Below, in pieces: positions 5,913 to 13,968 of a stretch of DNA of 26,036 nucleotides. The position numbers and the translations under genes are program-made. This stretch comes from a virus, in the IMG/VR virus record IMGVR_UViG_3300027734_000282, positions 1-26,036 of that record. The stretch is one strand, 5' to 3'. Under the pieces are notes generated by a model that did not search any database, was not told where the DNA came from, and saw only the letters and a program-made list of their open reading frames with translations. The stretch's first letter is position 1; the number at the start of each line of letters is the position of its first letter.

Positions 5913-8216
5913 AATCTTTACTGTTTGCGCAGCTGGCGGATCTTCCACAGCTCGGCGCAGCTCACTCTTACTCAATATATGTGCAAGCTCGGGCGCGCAA
6001 TAGATATGCTTTTTAGTGGTGTAATCACGCGAAGCTATACGACCGCAATCGATCCACCCTGCCTCTTTAAGCGCGTGCAATAGCGCGGCCTGCGGTACTT
6101 TGACGCCGCTAGGGGCAGCGCCTGCCAGGCGATCACATAACGCATGGAAGGGTGATCCTATAACCCCCCTTGTGAATTCCCCCTTACGGTCTCTTAGCAT
6201 TTCAACCAGATAGCTTTCGGCCATGCTCATTCCATGCTCAACTAGGTTCGCTTTAAATTCAGTCATCATTGGCGCAGCTGATGGGTTGAATCCCCCTACA
6301 TCACGCTTATGTAACCACGCTGAAATCGATTCAAATCCCCCTTTTCTATACCAAGCCCATAATGCACTCGCACGCTTGGTATCCATGCGCGGTGCAGCAG
6401 ACCATACGCAAAACCAGCGCCTATCTTGTGACGCTAAACTAATCGGCACAGGGTCATTACTAAACGCTAAAACGAACACCCTATTAGCCATTTGGTAGGG
6501 ATGCAAACCCTTACGGTTAATCGGTAACATTTCAGGCGGTGCGGCAATGATTGGCTTAAGTTGGTTAGCCAATTGCCTGCGAGCTGCAGCGTCAGGTTCT
6601 TTTAATTCGTTAATGAGTAATATCTCGGACTCTAATTGATAACCCCATTGGCTATTAATAGAGTTATTATCCATAATCCCCCTATTTTTCAGGTGACTAC
6701 CACAGACCGCCCATATAAACGGCGCCCACATCGTATCCTTACCGCTCCCCTCATCACCCCCATGCAAGACAGCGTGATTAATCTTAAGTTCAGGGTATTG
6801 CACCTTAAACGCCATAATGTTCAATATATGGTCTAACTCGGCAGGCTCAGGCACCAACTCACGACAATGGTCTAGCCACGCTGAAATCGAAGGCGCACTA
6901 GCAGTTACGCTCGACACGTCTGGACGTGCATCACGCCAGCGATTGCCAAACAGATCACCATCACGTGACACAATCACGCTCTCACCTGCAGCGTACGTGA
7001 TACCTACAAGTGCCTTGGCGCCCATCGCCTGACGGTTTTCATCAAAGCAATTGCTAGGTAGGATACGAGTACCAGAGTGTATTGACTTGCAATCAATATG
7101 ACGAAACAACGCATTGAACGTCTGTCTTGATATTTCACGCCTATCTTGCATATCAAAATAGGACTCATCGTCTTGCACATAGGCAAACCGCTCATACCAT
7201 TGCGCCTTCTCAACACGTCCAAGCTCTTTACGCTCAACTTCAGCAATAACGGCGGCGGCGTCATCTGTAAATACCTCAGATGGACTGATTTTAGACAACG
7301 CAACATTCATTGCCTCAGCAATCAAGTCATCACGCAAACCATGATTGACTGTTGGGCCACCATTGTTAGCAACCCACGCTAAAAACGACTTGGAATCAAA
7401 ATCAACACAATGGGAATGTAAGCAACAGTATGAACGGTCAAGAGGCTTGTAACGCCCTTCAGGATTACCGTCGGTATGCTCTGCATTGTTAGGGCAGATA
7501 ACGCTTAACCACCCTTCGCCATTAATTTTGGACAAGATGAGGCCTTGATTGTTTAGCCATGCTAACACGTCATCATCGCCATTGTCTACCAAACGCAAAG
7601 GTGTATAGTGGTTAGTATCAGCAGGGGCAGGCGTGACATCTAAAGCATAACAAATTTGTTCTATTGTGTATTCGTGTGTAGGGTTGAACTGTATTAACTT
7701 GGATACAAAGTTATCACGTCCAGGCTTTAAATTAACAGAACCTGGCAGACGCACATTACGTACGGCATTGGTCGCACCTGCGTCTGTATAGCCTGCCTGT
7801 GCAATCGCTTTGACGGCTGCAGTAAACTCCCCTTTGGTTGGCTGCTCTGAAAACGCATAGCCGTATTGGAAGTTCCCCTCTGACGTTTCTAATATCCATG
7901 TCGGTGCAAGTGGTGGCACTTTGGACTTGGTGCCAATGTCATCAAGCATCATAAATAAGACATATTCGCAGTTGGCTGCACTTGCAGATATGCGCCCATC
8001 TTGGAAGCGATCAATAATAAATGATGCAGTATTGACGTACCAAGCCTCGCCATCACGCATCTTCTGACTAGGTAGATAGGCAGGCCATGTACATTTAATA
8101 GCACCATCGGCGTGGAATTGCATAACACCGTCTTTTAATTGTGGTTTTTGTCTAACAATTAACGCAGTTTCTCCCTGTGGCGCTAATTGTGTGATATATT
8201 CTAATAAGTTTTGCAT
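5907..8216 (-). CDS. Primase-helicase (PrimPol-type primase plus SF3-like helicase)
   Basis: A 769-residue replication enzyme. The N-terminal part resembles RepB/PrimPol-type primases: an acidic MMLDDIG motif at about 89-95 and RNVRLPGSVNLKPG at 153-166. A probable zinc-binding region follows, with C241, H247, C264, C265, H267, H269 and C270. The C-terminal ATPase is of the superfamily 3 type seen in DUF5906 proteins: Walker A GGDEGSGKDT (486-495), Walker B EILLINE (531-537), motif C FVLAFSND (581-588) and an arginine-finger candidate in QDRRW (597-601). It should open DNA at the fork and lay primers for the polymerase encoded just upstream. GGAAGGA about ten bases before the ATG supports the start. 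The last 300 bases are visibly richer in GC. Confidence 0.92.
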   Translation of the reverse strand: MQNLLEYITQLAPQGETALIVRQKPQLKDGVMQFHADGAIKCTWPAYLPSQKMRDGEAWYVNTASFIIDRFQDGRISASAANCEYVLFMMLDDIGTKSKVPPLAPTWILETSEGNFQYGYAFSEQPTKGEFTAAVKAIAQAGYTDAGATNAVRNVRLPGSVNLKPGRDNFVSKLIQFNPTHEYTIEQICYALDVTPAPADTNHYTPLRLVDNGDDDVLAWLNNQGLILSKINGEGWLSVICPNNAEHTDGNPEGRYKPLDRSYCCLHSHCVDFDSKSFLAWVANNGGPTVNHGLRDDLIAEAMNVALSKISPSEVFTDDAAAVIAEVERKELGRVEKAQWYERFAYVQDDESYFDMQDRREISRQTFNALFRHIDCKSIHSGTRILPSNCFDENRQAMGAKALVGITYAAGESVIVSRDGDLFGNRWRDARPDVSSVTASAPSISAWLDHCRELVPEPAELDHILNIMAFKVQYPELKINHAVLHGGDEGSGKDTMWAPFIWAVCGSHLKNRGIMDNNSINSQWGYQLESEILLINELKEPDAAARRQLANQLKPIIAAPPEMLPINRKGLHPYQMANRVFVLAFSNDPVPISLASQDRRWFCVWSAAPRMDTKRASALWAWYRKGGFESISAWLHKRDVGGFNPSAAPMMTEFKANLVEHGMSMAESYLVEMLRDRKGEFTRGVIGSPFHALCDRLAGAAPSGVKVPQAALLHALKEAGWIDCGRIASRDYTTKKHIYCAPELAHILSKSELRRAVEDPPAAQTVKIK

Positions 8217-8244
8217 CTGTAATATCCTTCCGTGAATTGATTTG

Positions 8245-8271
8245 TCCCCTAGTCACATAGGGGATTTTTTT
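8245..8271 (+). terminator. Intrinsic terminator reading antisense to the replication operon
   Basis: TCCCCTA (8245-8251), loop GTCACA, TAGGGGA (8258-8264) and seven T residues (8265-8271) form a textbook terminator, but only for plus-strand transcription. The flanking genes are on the minus strand, where the stem is preceded by A residues and followed by CAAATC. The T-tract overlaps the polymerase stop codon. It probably stops rightward read-through past the terminator at 5.9 kb. Confidence 0.75.
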
Positions 8272-10240
8272 ACTTACCGTAACGAGTCATTGTTTCTATT
8301 TCAATATCTAAGGGTAAACCCTCTCCCCATGCTGGTGGCGTACACATGACTTGTTTCATTTGTTCGACTACGATTTCAGGCTCTGAGGTTTCAACCACAA
8401 TTTCATCATGGACGTGTAATACAACATCATCCAGTCCACGCAGAGAATGTCGAAGTAAATCATTGGCGACAGCTTGCGTGATGTTCTCACAGGCAAGCCC
8501 CCGCCATAATCGACCTCTAGGCCATTCGGTTGCGTCTGATGCTGGTTTCCATGCGGCTTTGGCATAACTGACTCCATCGGTTTCTAATCGTGCGAATGGA
8601 TAGCATAGCACACGTCCGCTAGGAAGTGCGTACCAAAGATGTTGACCATCATACAAATATGTGACACGCCCTGCGCTAAACTCATGGTTGGGATTACGCA
8701 TCGCCCTGGTATACGCACTCTCTAACTCTTGCCAATAAGTTGGCGCCCAAGGATTAGCCATACGCCAGCCATTGACCATGCGCTTGGCTTCGGCTTCTGA
8801 CAATAAGATGCCATATGCCCTACCCATTGCAGCAAACGCTCCAACACCACCTGAAAAGCCACAGGCTAATTCTTGAACTTTACCAATCTGACGTTGCTCG
8901 CTCGTTATTTGAGCTACTGGTACGTGAAATGTTGCACTTGCGTTGACTTTATAAACATCTTCTTTTGTCCGAAATATGTCTAATTTTTTCACCCCTGCAG
9001 AGCAGTTGGATAGCCAAGGATTTACCCTAGCCTCAACTGCTGACCAGTCGGCAACGACTAATGATTGTCCCCTATCGGATATGAGGGCAGGTCGTAACAT
9101 GGACTTGAGGACATCGGTAACGCGCTTTCCGTAAACAGGTACAATTGCGTGGCCTCTAACCATTGACTGCCTAACGGCGTCAGGATCTTTGGCACACTTT
9201 CGTGTGAAATTATGGACTTGAGCGCCGTAACTAGATGCGCGGCCTGTTGCTGCTCCTCCAGCGAATACGAAAGCACCTCTGACTCGATTATCTTCTTCAT
9301 CGGCTAGCTCACACAGTCGTTTAAATTTGGCAACACTCGACGCCCATAAATCGTCCGCACATTGGATAACGTCTGCAACTTGCGGCGGAACTTCGTCTGG
9401 GTTCTCGCTGGCAAGGATAAGTAAATTAGCCCTAATAGTTTTATCGATCGAATACTTTTTTTCGCCATCTTTATAAACCTCCATTAATTTTTTAGCCTGA
9501 TCACCAACACGTGCTAACACCCATTGACGCATCTTTGGGCTACGCACGCTTAAGATTTCACCTTCGGTTACTTCTGCTACGATTGTTTCAATTTCTTCTA
9601 ACTCAACGCTTGCATACTTGATTGCTGACTCTGCCAATGCTTTATCGAGCAATACGCCACGGTCATTAATCTGTTCATTAATATGATAGTCTAACAACTC
9701 ATCATCTGACAACTGACGCATTGCCTGGCTAATCGCACGCATTGCTCTGACATCCTGCTCGCAGTATGCAACCATCTCATTCATCAAAATAGGGTCATCG
9801 TTAAAAGTACCATCACTTTTAGGAATTGATAGCAAACGTATCAATTGATTACCTCTATGGTCTTTACGCATATTGGTGCTGGCAAACCTGCCAACATCTT
9901 CAAGACTGCCAGGCGCACAATTAGCACGTGCTTGAGTTGCAGTACAATAGAACTGTTCTAGCATTGGTTCGGGGATTCCTTTATCTGGACACAAGACGTA
10001 CCACATAATGAGGCGCTCAAAGGCAGCATTATGCGCCCTAATTTGACCACCTGACTTGATAAGATCAACGATACGACTAGGGAATGGCTGATGTGGTAGC
10101 CAAGTAGTTACTTCTTCATCATTAAACGCATAGGATAGGCATAACACTTGTGTGCTTGCATCTCTAGCATAGTTATAAACGCCACGACTAAACAAGTCGC
10201 AACGGCTGCGTGTCTCAAAGTCAATCCAAAGTATTGTCAT
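8270..10240 (-). CDS. polA: DNA polymerase, family A, with 3'-5' exonuclease
   Basis: A 656-residue phage replicative polymerase. The exonuclease domain shows Exo I WIDFET (D7, E9), Exo II in RAHNAAFE (about 68-75) and Exo III YCEQDV with D163. The polymerase domain has motif A VVADWSAVEAR (D398), motif B RQIGKVQELACGFSGG (R450, K454) and motif C LHVHDEIVVE (D612). Aligning motif B with E. coli Pol I puts leucine 458 at the position of Phe762 and phenylalanine 462 at that of Tyr766. There is no thumb insertion for thioredoxin that I can see. It ends 53 bases before the primase-helicase start and would share its transcript. A 106-base structured gap separates it from the upstream 52-residue gene. 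Confidence 0.95.
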   Translation of the reverse strand: MTILWIDFETRSRCDLFSRGVYNYARDASTQVLCLSYAFNDEEVTTWLPHQPFPSRIVDLIKSGGQIRAHNAAFERLIMWYVLCPDKGIPEPMLEQFYCTATQARANCAPGSLEDVGRFASTNMRKDHRGNQLIRLLSIPKSDGTFNDDPILMNEMVAYCEQDVRAMRAISQAMRQLSDDELLDYHINEQINDRGVLLDKALAESAIKYASVELEEIETIVAEVTEGEILSVRSPKMRQWVLARVGDQAKKLMEVYKDGEKKYSIDKTIRANLLILASENPDEVPPQVADVIQCADDLWASSVAKFKRLCELADEEDNRVRGAFVFAGGAATGRASSYGAQVHNFTRKCAKDPDAVRQSMVRGHAIVPVYGKRVTDVLKSMLRPALISDRGQSLVVADWSAVEARVNPWLSNCSAGVKKLDIFRTKEDVYKVNASATFHVPVAQITSEQRQIGKVQELACGFSGGVGAFAAMGRAYGILLSEAEAKRMVNGWRMANPWAPTYWQELESAYTRAMRNPNHEFSAGRVTYLYDGQHLWYALPSGRVLCYPFARLETDGVSYAKAAWKPASDATEWPRGRLWRGLACENITQAVANDLLRHSLRGLDDVVLHVHDEIVVETSEPEIVVEQMKQVMCTPPAWGEGLPLDIEIETMTRYGK

Positions 10241-10248
10241 AATAAAGT

Positions 10249-10340
10249 AGGGGTGTCGATTTGGTTACTAATGCCTGTGTGCTGGAAGGCAGAAAAAATA
10301 CACACTTGTAACATCCTCGATTGTCTGCCTAACCACCCCT
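10249..10340 (-). other. Nested inverted repeats in the gap upstream of the polymerase gene
   Basis: AGGGGTG (10249-10255) pairs with CACCCCT (10334-10340), GGTTA (10263-10267) with TAACC (10330-10334), and AGGCAGA (10287-10293) with TCTGCCT (10324-10330). They are nested, although the second and third share bases on the right side. GTGTG near 10277 and CACAC near 10301 offer an alternative pairing. The element fills the leader of the polymerase gene, so it could be a structured leader, a processed RNA or an operator region. Confidence 0.4.
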
Positions 10341-10346
10341 TGTTCT

Positions 10347-10505
10347 TTAATCAGCTTCGATTACGTCTGTTGGAGGAACAGGTACTTGCGGTATCGCTTG
10401 TGACCTAATCTTATCAACAATCGGTTGCGCCATTTCATACGGTGCTTTACCTAATGCTAATAAAATCCCATTTATTTCTTCTACAGTTAAGTTTAACTTA
10501 ATCAT
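10347..10505 (-). CDS. Small phage protein, 52 aa
   Basis: A 52-codon frame from ATG 10505 to TAA 10347. The start is one base past the stop of the upstream gene, so translation is probably coupled. The first half, KLNLTVEEINGILLALGKAP, followed by YEMAQPIVDKIRSQ, is a two-helix unit that I recognise from short phage proteins in replication or structural clusters. The tail is proline-rich and acidic. No function is known to me. Its place between the putative ssDNA-binding protein and the polymerase suggests an accessory replication role, on context alone. Confidence 0.65.
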   Translation of the reverse strand: MIKLNLTVEEINGILLALGKAPYEMAQPIVDKIRSQAIPQVPVPPTDVIEAD

Positions 10506-10506
10506 A

Positions 10507-11157
10507 TTAAGCACCTCTACGTCTACGTGCAGGAGCTGGCGCTTCGATTGCAGGCGCTGCAGTTTCCTCTTGTGTATCTTTTGTATCTACATCCATTGTT
10601 GCCCATGTTTGTATGTCAAAAATAGGTGTATAAATACGGCCATATGACTTATGACTATAATGCTCTTTCTTAAGCAATACAATCGGTACTGGCTTCGTTT
10701 GATCTGTTTCAACTTGTGTAGCAATAGCAACTGCTAAGGCTTGTACGGCACGCTTACCACCAACGGATGTTGTTGTATAGCGAACTTCTAAACCTGCATC
10801 CTCGCCTGATACACACTTCATAGACATACCAACTTGTGTTTCCCAACCCTTTTTCGCGTTAGGTGGGGCTACATCAAGTTCAGGCAATGGTTGTGCAACT
10901 GATACCATCTTCTCACCTAAAACCTCACCATCACCCCATGCGATAAAACCATGCACGAATGAGAACGGATTAACTGCCCATGTTGAATCATCTTCGATTT
11001 CGGTTTGATCTGCACCGAACACCCAATGACCTGTTTTGTCCATCTTAATAATGACAACACCTGCTGCACCTACATCGGTTTCTAAAGCGCGTAATGCTGT
11101 AGATAATGCGGTTACTGAAGGTAAATTTGCTGCTGAAAATGTGGTTATATTTGACAT
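10507..11157 (-). CDS. Putative ssDNA-binding replication protein, 216 aa
   Basis: The protein is strand-rich with an aromatic core: KMDKTGHWVFGADQTEIEDD (about 39-58), SFVHGFIAWGDGEVLGEKMV, GWETQVGMSMKCVSGEDAG, and LEVRYTTTSVGGKRAVQALA. I recognise these segments from a phage family annotated only as hypothetical, which occurs beside DUF2800 nucleases and family A polymerases. That is the place where DUF2815-type ssDNA-binding proteins usually sit. The C-terminus is acidic and alanine/proline-rich before a basic ARRRRGA end, unlike the acidic tip of bacterial SSB. The ssDNA-binding role is therefore inference from position and beta-rich character. It starts 11 bases after the DUF2800 gene, and an AAGGAAC-like site precedes the ATG. 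Confidence 0.7.
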   Translation of the reverse strand: MSNITTFSAANLPSVTALSTALRALETDVGAAGVVIIKMDKTGHWVFGADQTEIEDDSTWAVNPFSFVHGFIAWGDGEVLGEKMVSVAQPLPELDVAPPNAKKGWETQVGMSMKCVSGEDAGLEVRYTTTSVGGKRAVQALAVAIATQVETDQTKPVPIVLLKKEHYSHKSYGRIYTPIFDIQTWATMDVDTKDTQEETAAPAIEAPAPARRRRGA

Positions 11158-11168
11158 TTAATTGTTCC

Positions 11169-12296
11169 TTATTGGATTTTAGAAAGGGCTGCGGTAAGTT
11201 GCTTCCCGATTTGTACTACCGCTGGACGAGGATCATCTTCTCGAGCCAACGTACTGCCACTACTTACTGCTACTACTAAGTCATCAGGCAATTTAGTTCC
11301 TGACTTCTTAAGTACTTTTTCTGCTTGCGCAGGTGAAATCATTTTAGACACATACAATTCATCTTTTGGGATGACTTTAGATAATACATCATCTGCAATA
11401 TCTTCATTAGCCCATTGACGTGTAGCACGCTTGTTGACCAACTTCCAACCAGGCACAGGTACATCGGCTTCTAACATTTGATGTGCTAATGCTCTAAGAT
11501 CTGTAATCCATTGTTCTAACAAGTCACAGTTGGCTAAATAACCACCAATTTTGTCAGCGTCTAACGATTTAAGTTGTAAGTCTAACGCTCTATCAACTGC
11601 ACCTGTCATCTTAGGACATACAGGCTTGGCGGCACACCAACGGCAATGGTCACCTGCCATAATAGGCGCATCTGTTTTTGCTGATTTTTGTACCGCTTGT
11701 GCAAGTTGTTGTTCAAACTGCTTAACACGTTCAACGGTTGTCACCCAACGTCTAAGTGTTGGTGGTTGAATAATGACACATTCAATCTCTGTCACACCTT
11801 CAAACACCCAAGATACAGATGGCGTACGCATGGCCGCAGCTGCATAAAATAATAATTGTTCGTTTTCTTCTACACCAACGGCTACGCCATCACCAAATTT
11901 CCAATCTAAAACAATTGCTTTGTTGCCAATGCGACCAAGCAAGTCACATGAGCCAAACACGTCGGGTAAAAAGTCACCAAAGTTAACTTCGGTTTCTACT
12001 GCGTATTCCATTTCAAGATTAGGGTCAACTACACCTAATAAATCTAACGCAACATGAATCTTGTTATCGATTAATTCTTGTGTTAACGATTGCTCTTGAT
12101 ACGTCATGCCAAGTAATGATTCAGGCGATACATCTTTACCTAAAACTTGTGCAATTGCATCGTGTAATAACGTGCCTTCGTCAGCGTATTTGCTACTAGG
12201 CTTAGGTGGCATTGTTGCACTTAATGCTACAGAACCAGGACAAGCAATAACGCGCTTGGCTGTTGAACCGCCGACTATTTTTGAATGATTTGACAT
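11169..12296 (-). CDS. DUF2800 family nuclease, PD-(D/E)XK type with probable Fe-S cluster
   Basis: A 375-residue protein of the DUF2800 family, related to RecB/Cas4 nucleases. Visible motifs are H45 in GTLLHDAI, D118 in FGSCDLLG, D131/K133 in VLDWKFG and Q147 in NEQLLFYAAA, the usual order of the RecB-like active site. Cysteines at 19, 218, 221 and 227 (ACPGS near the start, CRWCAAKPVCPKM later) match the split four-cysteine arrangement that holds an iron-sulfur cluster in Cas4 and AddB. It probably trims or recombines replicating phage DNA. AAAGGAAA seven bases before the ATG sets the start, and it leads the replication operon behind a strong promoter. Confidence 0.88.
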   Translation of the reverse strand: MSNHSKIVGGSTAKRVIACPGSVALSATMPPKPSSKYADEGTLLHDAIAQVLGKDVSPESLLGMTYQEQSLTQELIDNKIHVALDLLGVVDPNLEMEYAVETEVNFGDFLPDVFGSCDLLGRIGNKAIVLDWKFGDGVAVGVEENEQLLFYAAAAMRTPSVSWVFEGVTEIECVIIQPPTLRRWVTTVERVKQFEQQLAQAVQKSAKTDAPIMAGDHCRWCAAKPVCPKMTGAVDRALDLQLKSLDADKIGGYLANCDLLEQWITDLRALAHQMLEADVPVPGWKLVNKRATRQWANEDIADDVLSKVIPKDELYVSKMISPAQAEKVLKKSGTKLPDDLVVAVSSGSTLAREDDPRPAVVQIGKQLTAALSKIQ

Positions 12297-12330
12297 TTAA
12301 TTTCCTTTACTTTAGTTGAATTGAAATTTT

Positions 12331-12360
12331 ATTATACACACTTTTAAAAATATGTGTTAA
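12331..12360 (-). promoter_or_regulatory. Promoter of the replication operon
   Basis: On the minus strand TTAACA (12360-12355, five of six consensus bases) and a perfect TATAAT (12336-12331) are 18 bases apart. Initiation near 12324 would give a leader of about 28 bases with AAAGGAAA before the ATG at 12296. The region also has to drive the opposite operon starting at 12371, for which I found no comparable promoter. The opposing transcript may overlap these elements. Confidence 0.68.
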
Positions 12361-12370
12361 ACTTTTTTAC

Positions 12371-12667
12371 ATGGAAATTAAAAATAAATTGGAAAGGGAA
12401 AGTGAAATTGAAAAATACTTTATTTGGGCTGTGCTTTCGTTGGGTGGAAAGACGTTTAAATTCAAGTCTGTTAATCACCGTGGCGTTGCTGATCAAATTG
12501 CTTGTTTACCTGATGGCACAACCTGGTTTGTCGAAATCAAACGCCCTAAAGGCGGTCGCTTATCGCCTCTCCAAGATATATTTGCGAAACAAATGAAAGA
12601 ATTAAATCAGAAGTATGCGTGTTTATGGACAAAAGAACAAATAGAAGATTGGAAAAATAAAGTATGA
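12371..12667 (+). CDS. VRR-NUC domain nuclease
   Basis: A 98-residue single-domain protein of the VRR-NUC family, a PD-(D/E)XK branch that includes the structure-specific nuclease domain of FAN1 and stand-alone phage enzymes. Motifs: E12/E14 region in RESEIEKYF, the catalytic aspartate in HRGVADQIACLPDG (about 37-50), and WFVEIKRPKGGRLSPLQ (about 54-70), holding the ExK pair and the following Q. Phage copies have been linked to cleavage of branched DNA; the substrate here is not known. No Shine-Dalgarno sequence precedes the ATG, as expected if its transcript starts close by. Its stop overlaps the methyltransferase start (ATGA). Confidence 0.92.
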   Translation: MEIKNKLERESEIEKYFIWAVLSLGGKTFKFKSVNHRGVADQIACLPDGTTWFVEIKRPKGGRLSPLQDIFAKQMKELNQKYACLWTKEQIEDWKNKV

Positions 12668-13968
12668 AATATTTATCAGTTTGTAGTGGTATTGAAGCAG
12701 CAACTGTAGCTTGGCATCATATGGGTTGGACTCCTGTCGCATTTAGCGAGATAGAGAAATTTCCATCTGCCGTATTAGCACATCATTATCCCAATGTGCC
12801 TAATCTTGGGGATATGACTAAATATAAGGAGTGGAATTTAAATGAATCAATTGACATTCTTGTTGGAGGAACCCCCTGCCAATCATTCAGCGTGGCAGGT
12901 CTTAGAAAAGGACTTGAAGACCCACGTGGAAACCTTGCCCTTACCTATGTTGGAATACTTGATAAGTTTAGACCCAAGTGGTTCGTTTGGGAAAACGTGC
13001 CAGGTGTCCTCAGTTCAGGTGGTGGACGGGATTTTGGTTCCTTCCTTGGGGCGGTGGCAGAACTCGGGTATGGGTTCGCTTACAGGGTGCTTGACGCTCA
13101 GTACTTTGGAGTCGCCCAAAGACGTAGACGAGTGTTTGTTGTCGGATGTCTTGGAGATTGGCGAAGTGCAGCAGAAGTTCTTTTTGAGTCCGACTGCTTG
13201 CGAAGGGATATTACGAAGAGCAGAAAAACGGGGAAAGAAACTACCACCGCTTTTGTACCAAGCCTTGCTAACTGCCTCCAAACAACAAGCAACGACTATA
13301 GCAGAGCCGATGGATTTAATATGATTGCGTATGAATCTCACCCTGCTGACAGTCGCATTAAAGAAATGGGTGAAACGTGTCAAACCGTAACTAGCCGTTG
13401 GGGTACTGGTGGCGGTAACGTGCCATTAGTACAAGCTTTTGATTCATATAATTTAAGTCTTTCAAATACTAATCAAACTATTAAAAGCCCTCAAGGTGGA
13501 ACGCTTGAAAGCGTTGGTGGTGTTATTCAAGCATTTAGAAAATCACGCAGGGCGCAATCAGTAGATGATTATGAAACATGGGTCGATGATGGTAAAGCTA
13601 ATACGATTAACACGTTTGATTTAGGTGATATTAGAACGACTCATGCAGTTGCATATAGTGTTCGTAAAGATGCAAAAGCAAATACGTTTAGTGCAACTGA
13701 ACTTGAAGTATCTAACGCCATAGGAGCATTGCGTCCAAGCCCACAATCACATCATGCACAAGTATTTGTAGCGCAACCTATGGCAGTCAGACGCTTGACA
13801 CCAATTGAATGTGAACGATTACAAGGCTTTCCTGACAATTACACCGACATTAAACTTAAAGGCAAAGATACACCTGATGGCCCACGTTATAAAGCGTTAG
13901 GCAATTCAATGGCAGTACCTTGCATGAAATGGATTGGTGAAGGTATTGATATGATAGAGAACCCATGA
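12664..13968 (+). CDS. DNA (cytosine-5) methyltransferase
   Basis: A 434-residue C5 cytosine methyltransferase. Motif I is SVCSGIEAATVAW (5-17), the motif IV catalytic loop GGTPCQSFSVAG has nucleophile C72, motif VI is WENVPG (109-114), motif VIII is AQRRRRVFVVG (151-161), and motifs IX/X are RRLTPIECERLQGFPDNY (376-393) and ALGNSMAVP (411-419). All key residues are present, so it should be active. The specificity cannot be read from sequence. Between motifs VIII and IX lies a long variable region (about 195-372) built of repeating modules, each ending in words such as IAYE, VQAFD, IQAFR, AVAYS and QVFVA. The gene is joined by ATGA overlaps to the nuclease before it and the helicase after it. 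It may mask phage DNA from host restriction. Confidence 0.95.
   Translation: MKYLSVCSGIEAATVAWHHMGWTPVAFSEIEKFPSAVLAHHYPNVPNLGDMTKYKEWNLNESIDILVGGTPCQSFSVAGLRKGLEDPRGNLALTYVGILDKFRPKWFVWENVPGVLSSGGGRDFGSFLGAVAELGYGFAYRVLDAQYFGVAQRRRRVFVVGCLGDWRSAAEVLFESDCLRRDITKSRKTGKETTTAFVPSLANCLQTTSNDYSRADGFNMIAYESHPADSRIKEMGETCQTVTSRWGTGGGNVPLVQAFDSYNLSLSNTNQTIKSPQGGTLESVGGVIQAFRKSRRAQSVDDYETWVDDGKANTINTFDLGDIRTTHAVAYSVRKDAKANTFSATELEVSNAIGALRPSPQSHHAQVFVAQPMAVRRLTPIECERLQGFPDNYTDIKLKGKDTPDGPRYKALGNSMAVPCMKWIGEGIDMIENP

Noticed and set aside
8217-8269. Minus-strand terminator between polymerase and primase genes
   Set aside because: The hairpin is real, but on the minus strand it is followed by CAAATC, not by a T-tract, and the primase ribosome site lies directly behind it. 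Only the plus-strand reading makes a terminator.
12842-13324. 160-residue plus-strand frame and minus-strand frames inside the methyltransferase
   Set aside because: They lie wholly within motifs IV-VIII of a complete C5 methyltransferase and show no protein features of their own.
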